A stretch of 7,289 bases of DNA from Actinomycetes bacterium (GTDB taxonomy: Bacteria > Actinomycetota > Acidimicrobiia > Spongiisociales > UBA5794): positions 1-7,289 of the forward strand of contig JAMBLL010000185.1 of assembly GCA_023336765.1 (NCBI GenBank). Reading direction: 5' to 3'. Below the pieces are notes generated by a model, which saw nothing but the letters and a program-made list of their open reading frames with translations, was not told the origin of the DNA and searched no databases. The position numbers and the translations under genes are program-made. This document shows, in pieces, positions 6,535-7,289 of this stretch (its first letter is position 1; the number at the start of each line of letters is the position of its first letter).

Positions 6535-7289
6535 CCGACCGGAGCATTTCTCCGGCGCGTACGGTCTGGATCGATGCCAGCGACCCTGGCTCGATCATGG
6601 CGATCGAACAGCGTCTCCTCCCATTTGTCTATGAAGAGGTAACGATCCGTTCCGCCGACGGAATGGCCGAGGCGATCAGAGATATGGTGGTGCGCGGTGC
6701 AGGCTGTATCGGGGCATCCGCCGGGTACGGCATGTACCTCGCTGCCCTCGAGACCAGTGACATGTCCACCCATGAAGCTGATGAGCACCTCAAGCGATGT
6801 GCTGGAACCCTCGAGGCGAGCCGCCCAACGGCCGTGAACCTCACGTGGGCGGTCCAACGTCAACTCGGTGAACTGCTCGGTATCGACGATGGTGTCGAAC
6901 GTATTGCGAGGGCGAGAGCAGTTGCTGTCGGGATCGCAGACGAGGATGTTGCGAGCTGTGCCACCATCGGCCAACACGGTCTGAAGCTGATCGAGGACAT
7001 CTATGAACGGACGGGGACGACGGTGAACGTGATGACACACTGCAACGCCGGTTGGCTTGCGTTCGTTTCTCACGGAACTGCCACGGCTCCGATGTACGCT
7101 GCATACGACGCAGGTATCCCGATCCATGTCTGGGTGAGTGAGACAAGACCTCGAAACCAGGGAGCCCGCCTCACGGCCTGGGAACTCGGACAATACGGAG
7201 TTCCCTATACGTTGATTGTGGACAACGCTGCTGGACACCTGATGCAACACGGCCTGGTCGACCTCGTGATCGTCGGGAGCGACCGCACC
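6531..7289 (+). CDS. MtnA / eIF2B-related sugar-1-phosphate isomerase, 3' end outside window (partial)
   Basis: Cytoplasmic aldose-1-phosphate to ketose-1-phosphate isomerase of the MtnA family (5-methylthioribose-1-phosphate to 5-methylthioribulose-1-phosphate in the methionine salvage pathway). The first 253 residues are present and the frame is open at the window end. MtnA proteins usually have about 340-370 residues, so roughly a quarter is missing. Motifs: RGAGCIG (55-61), RPTAVNL (98-104), THCNAGWLA (169-177), ETRPRNQGARLTAWEL (204-219), DNAAGHLM (231-238) and GSDRT (249-253). Cys171 and Asp251 match the catalytic pair Cys160/Asp240 of Bacillus subtilis MtnA with identical 80-residue spacing. 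The start is a GTG forming GTGA with the permease stop; GGAGG (6516-6520) lies 10 bases upstream. Coupling to a sugar importer suggests it works on an imported pentose: methylthioribose, 5-deoxyribose (as DrdI does) or ribose. A ribose-1,5-bisphosphate isomerase or eIF2B-like protein is less likely given the full set of MtnA motifs. Confidence 0.88.
   Translation, partial: MTDRSISPARTVWIDASDPGSIMAIEQRLLPFVYEEVTIRSADGMAEAIRDMVVRGAGCIGASAGYGMYLAALETSDMSTHEADEHLKRCAGTLEASRPTAVNLTWAVQRQLGELLGIDDGVERIARARAVAVGIADEDVASCATIGQHGLKLIEDIYERTGTTVNVMTHCNAGWLAFVSHGTATAPMYAAYDAGIPIHVWVSETRPRNQGARLTAWELGQYGVPYTLIVDNAAGHLMQHGLVDLVIVGSDRT

Noticed and set aside
6510..7250. A 246-codon minus-strand open frame at the right end
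   Set aside because: The plus strand here encodes a clear MtnA-family protein, and the minus-strand frame has no recognisable features.

Overview
The window looks like chromosomal DNA from a high-GC Gram-positive bacterium, probably an actinobacterium. A marine or freshwater Acidimicrobiia-like lineage is my best guess. The clues are the GC-rich sequence, several GTG starts with tight gene overlaps, and a lipoprotein whose lipobox is followed by a Thr/Ala/Glu/Pro-rich linker. The taxonomic call is inference.

The left third (positions 3 to 2368, minus strand) is a two-gene fatty-acid or organic-acid unit. The promoter-proximal gene is an ECHDC3-like crotonase-fold protein lacking both classical hydratase glutamates. 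It overlaps by 4 bases (GTGA) an acyl-CoA synthetase of the AMP-forming adenylating family, so the two are very likely co-translated.

Positions 2369 to 2799 are a divergent regulatory region of about 430 bases with no convincing gene. It holds a candidate promoter facing each way and several inverted repeats. The most striking is a pair of tandem dyads (CTGCAC-N4-GTGCAG, twice, 18 bases apart) lying over the predicted start site of the rightward operon. A LacI-family-like palindrome with a central CG lies further upstream.

The right part (positions 2800 to 7289, plus strand) is one operon. It encodes a lipoprotein sugar-binding protein, a double-domain ATPase and a permease (a ribose/RbsBAC-type ABC importer), followed by an MtnA-family aldose-1-phosphate isomerase cut off by the window end. 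The last three genes are packed with a 0-base gap and a GTGA overlap. The isomerase keeps a Cys and an Asp at the spacing of the MtnA catalytic pair. The simplest model is uptake of a pentose-like sugar, such as 5-methylthioribose, 5-deoxyribose or ribose, then phosphorylation by a kinase probably encoded beyond the window, then isomerisation to a ketose-1-phosphate. That would match a methylthioribose salvage, 5-deoxyribose disposal or DHAP-shunt cluster. The substrate is not proven by the sequence.

An unexpected structure is a perfect 15-bp inverted repeat with a 6-base loop inside the ATPase coding sequence (4141 to 4176). I see no tRNA, rRNA, CRISPR array, insertion sequence or phage gene.
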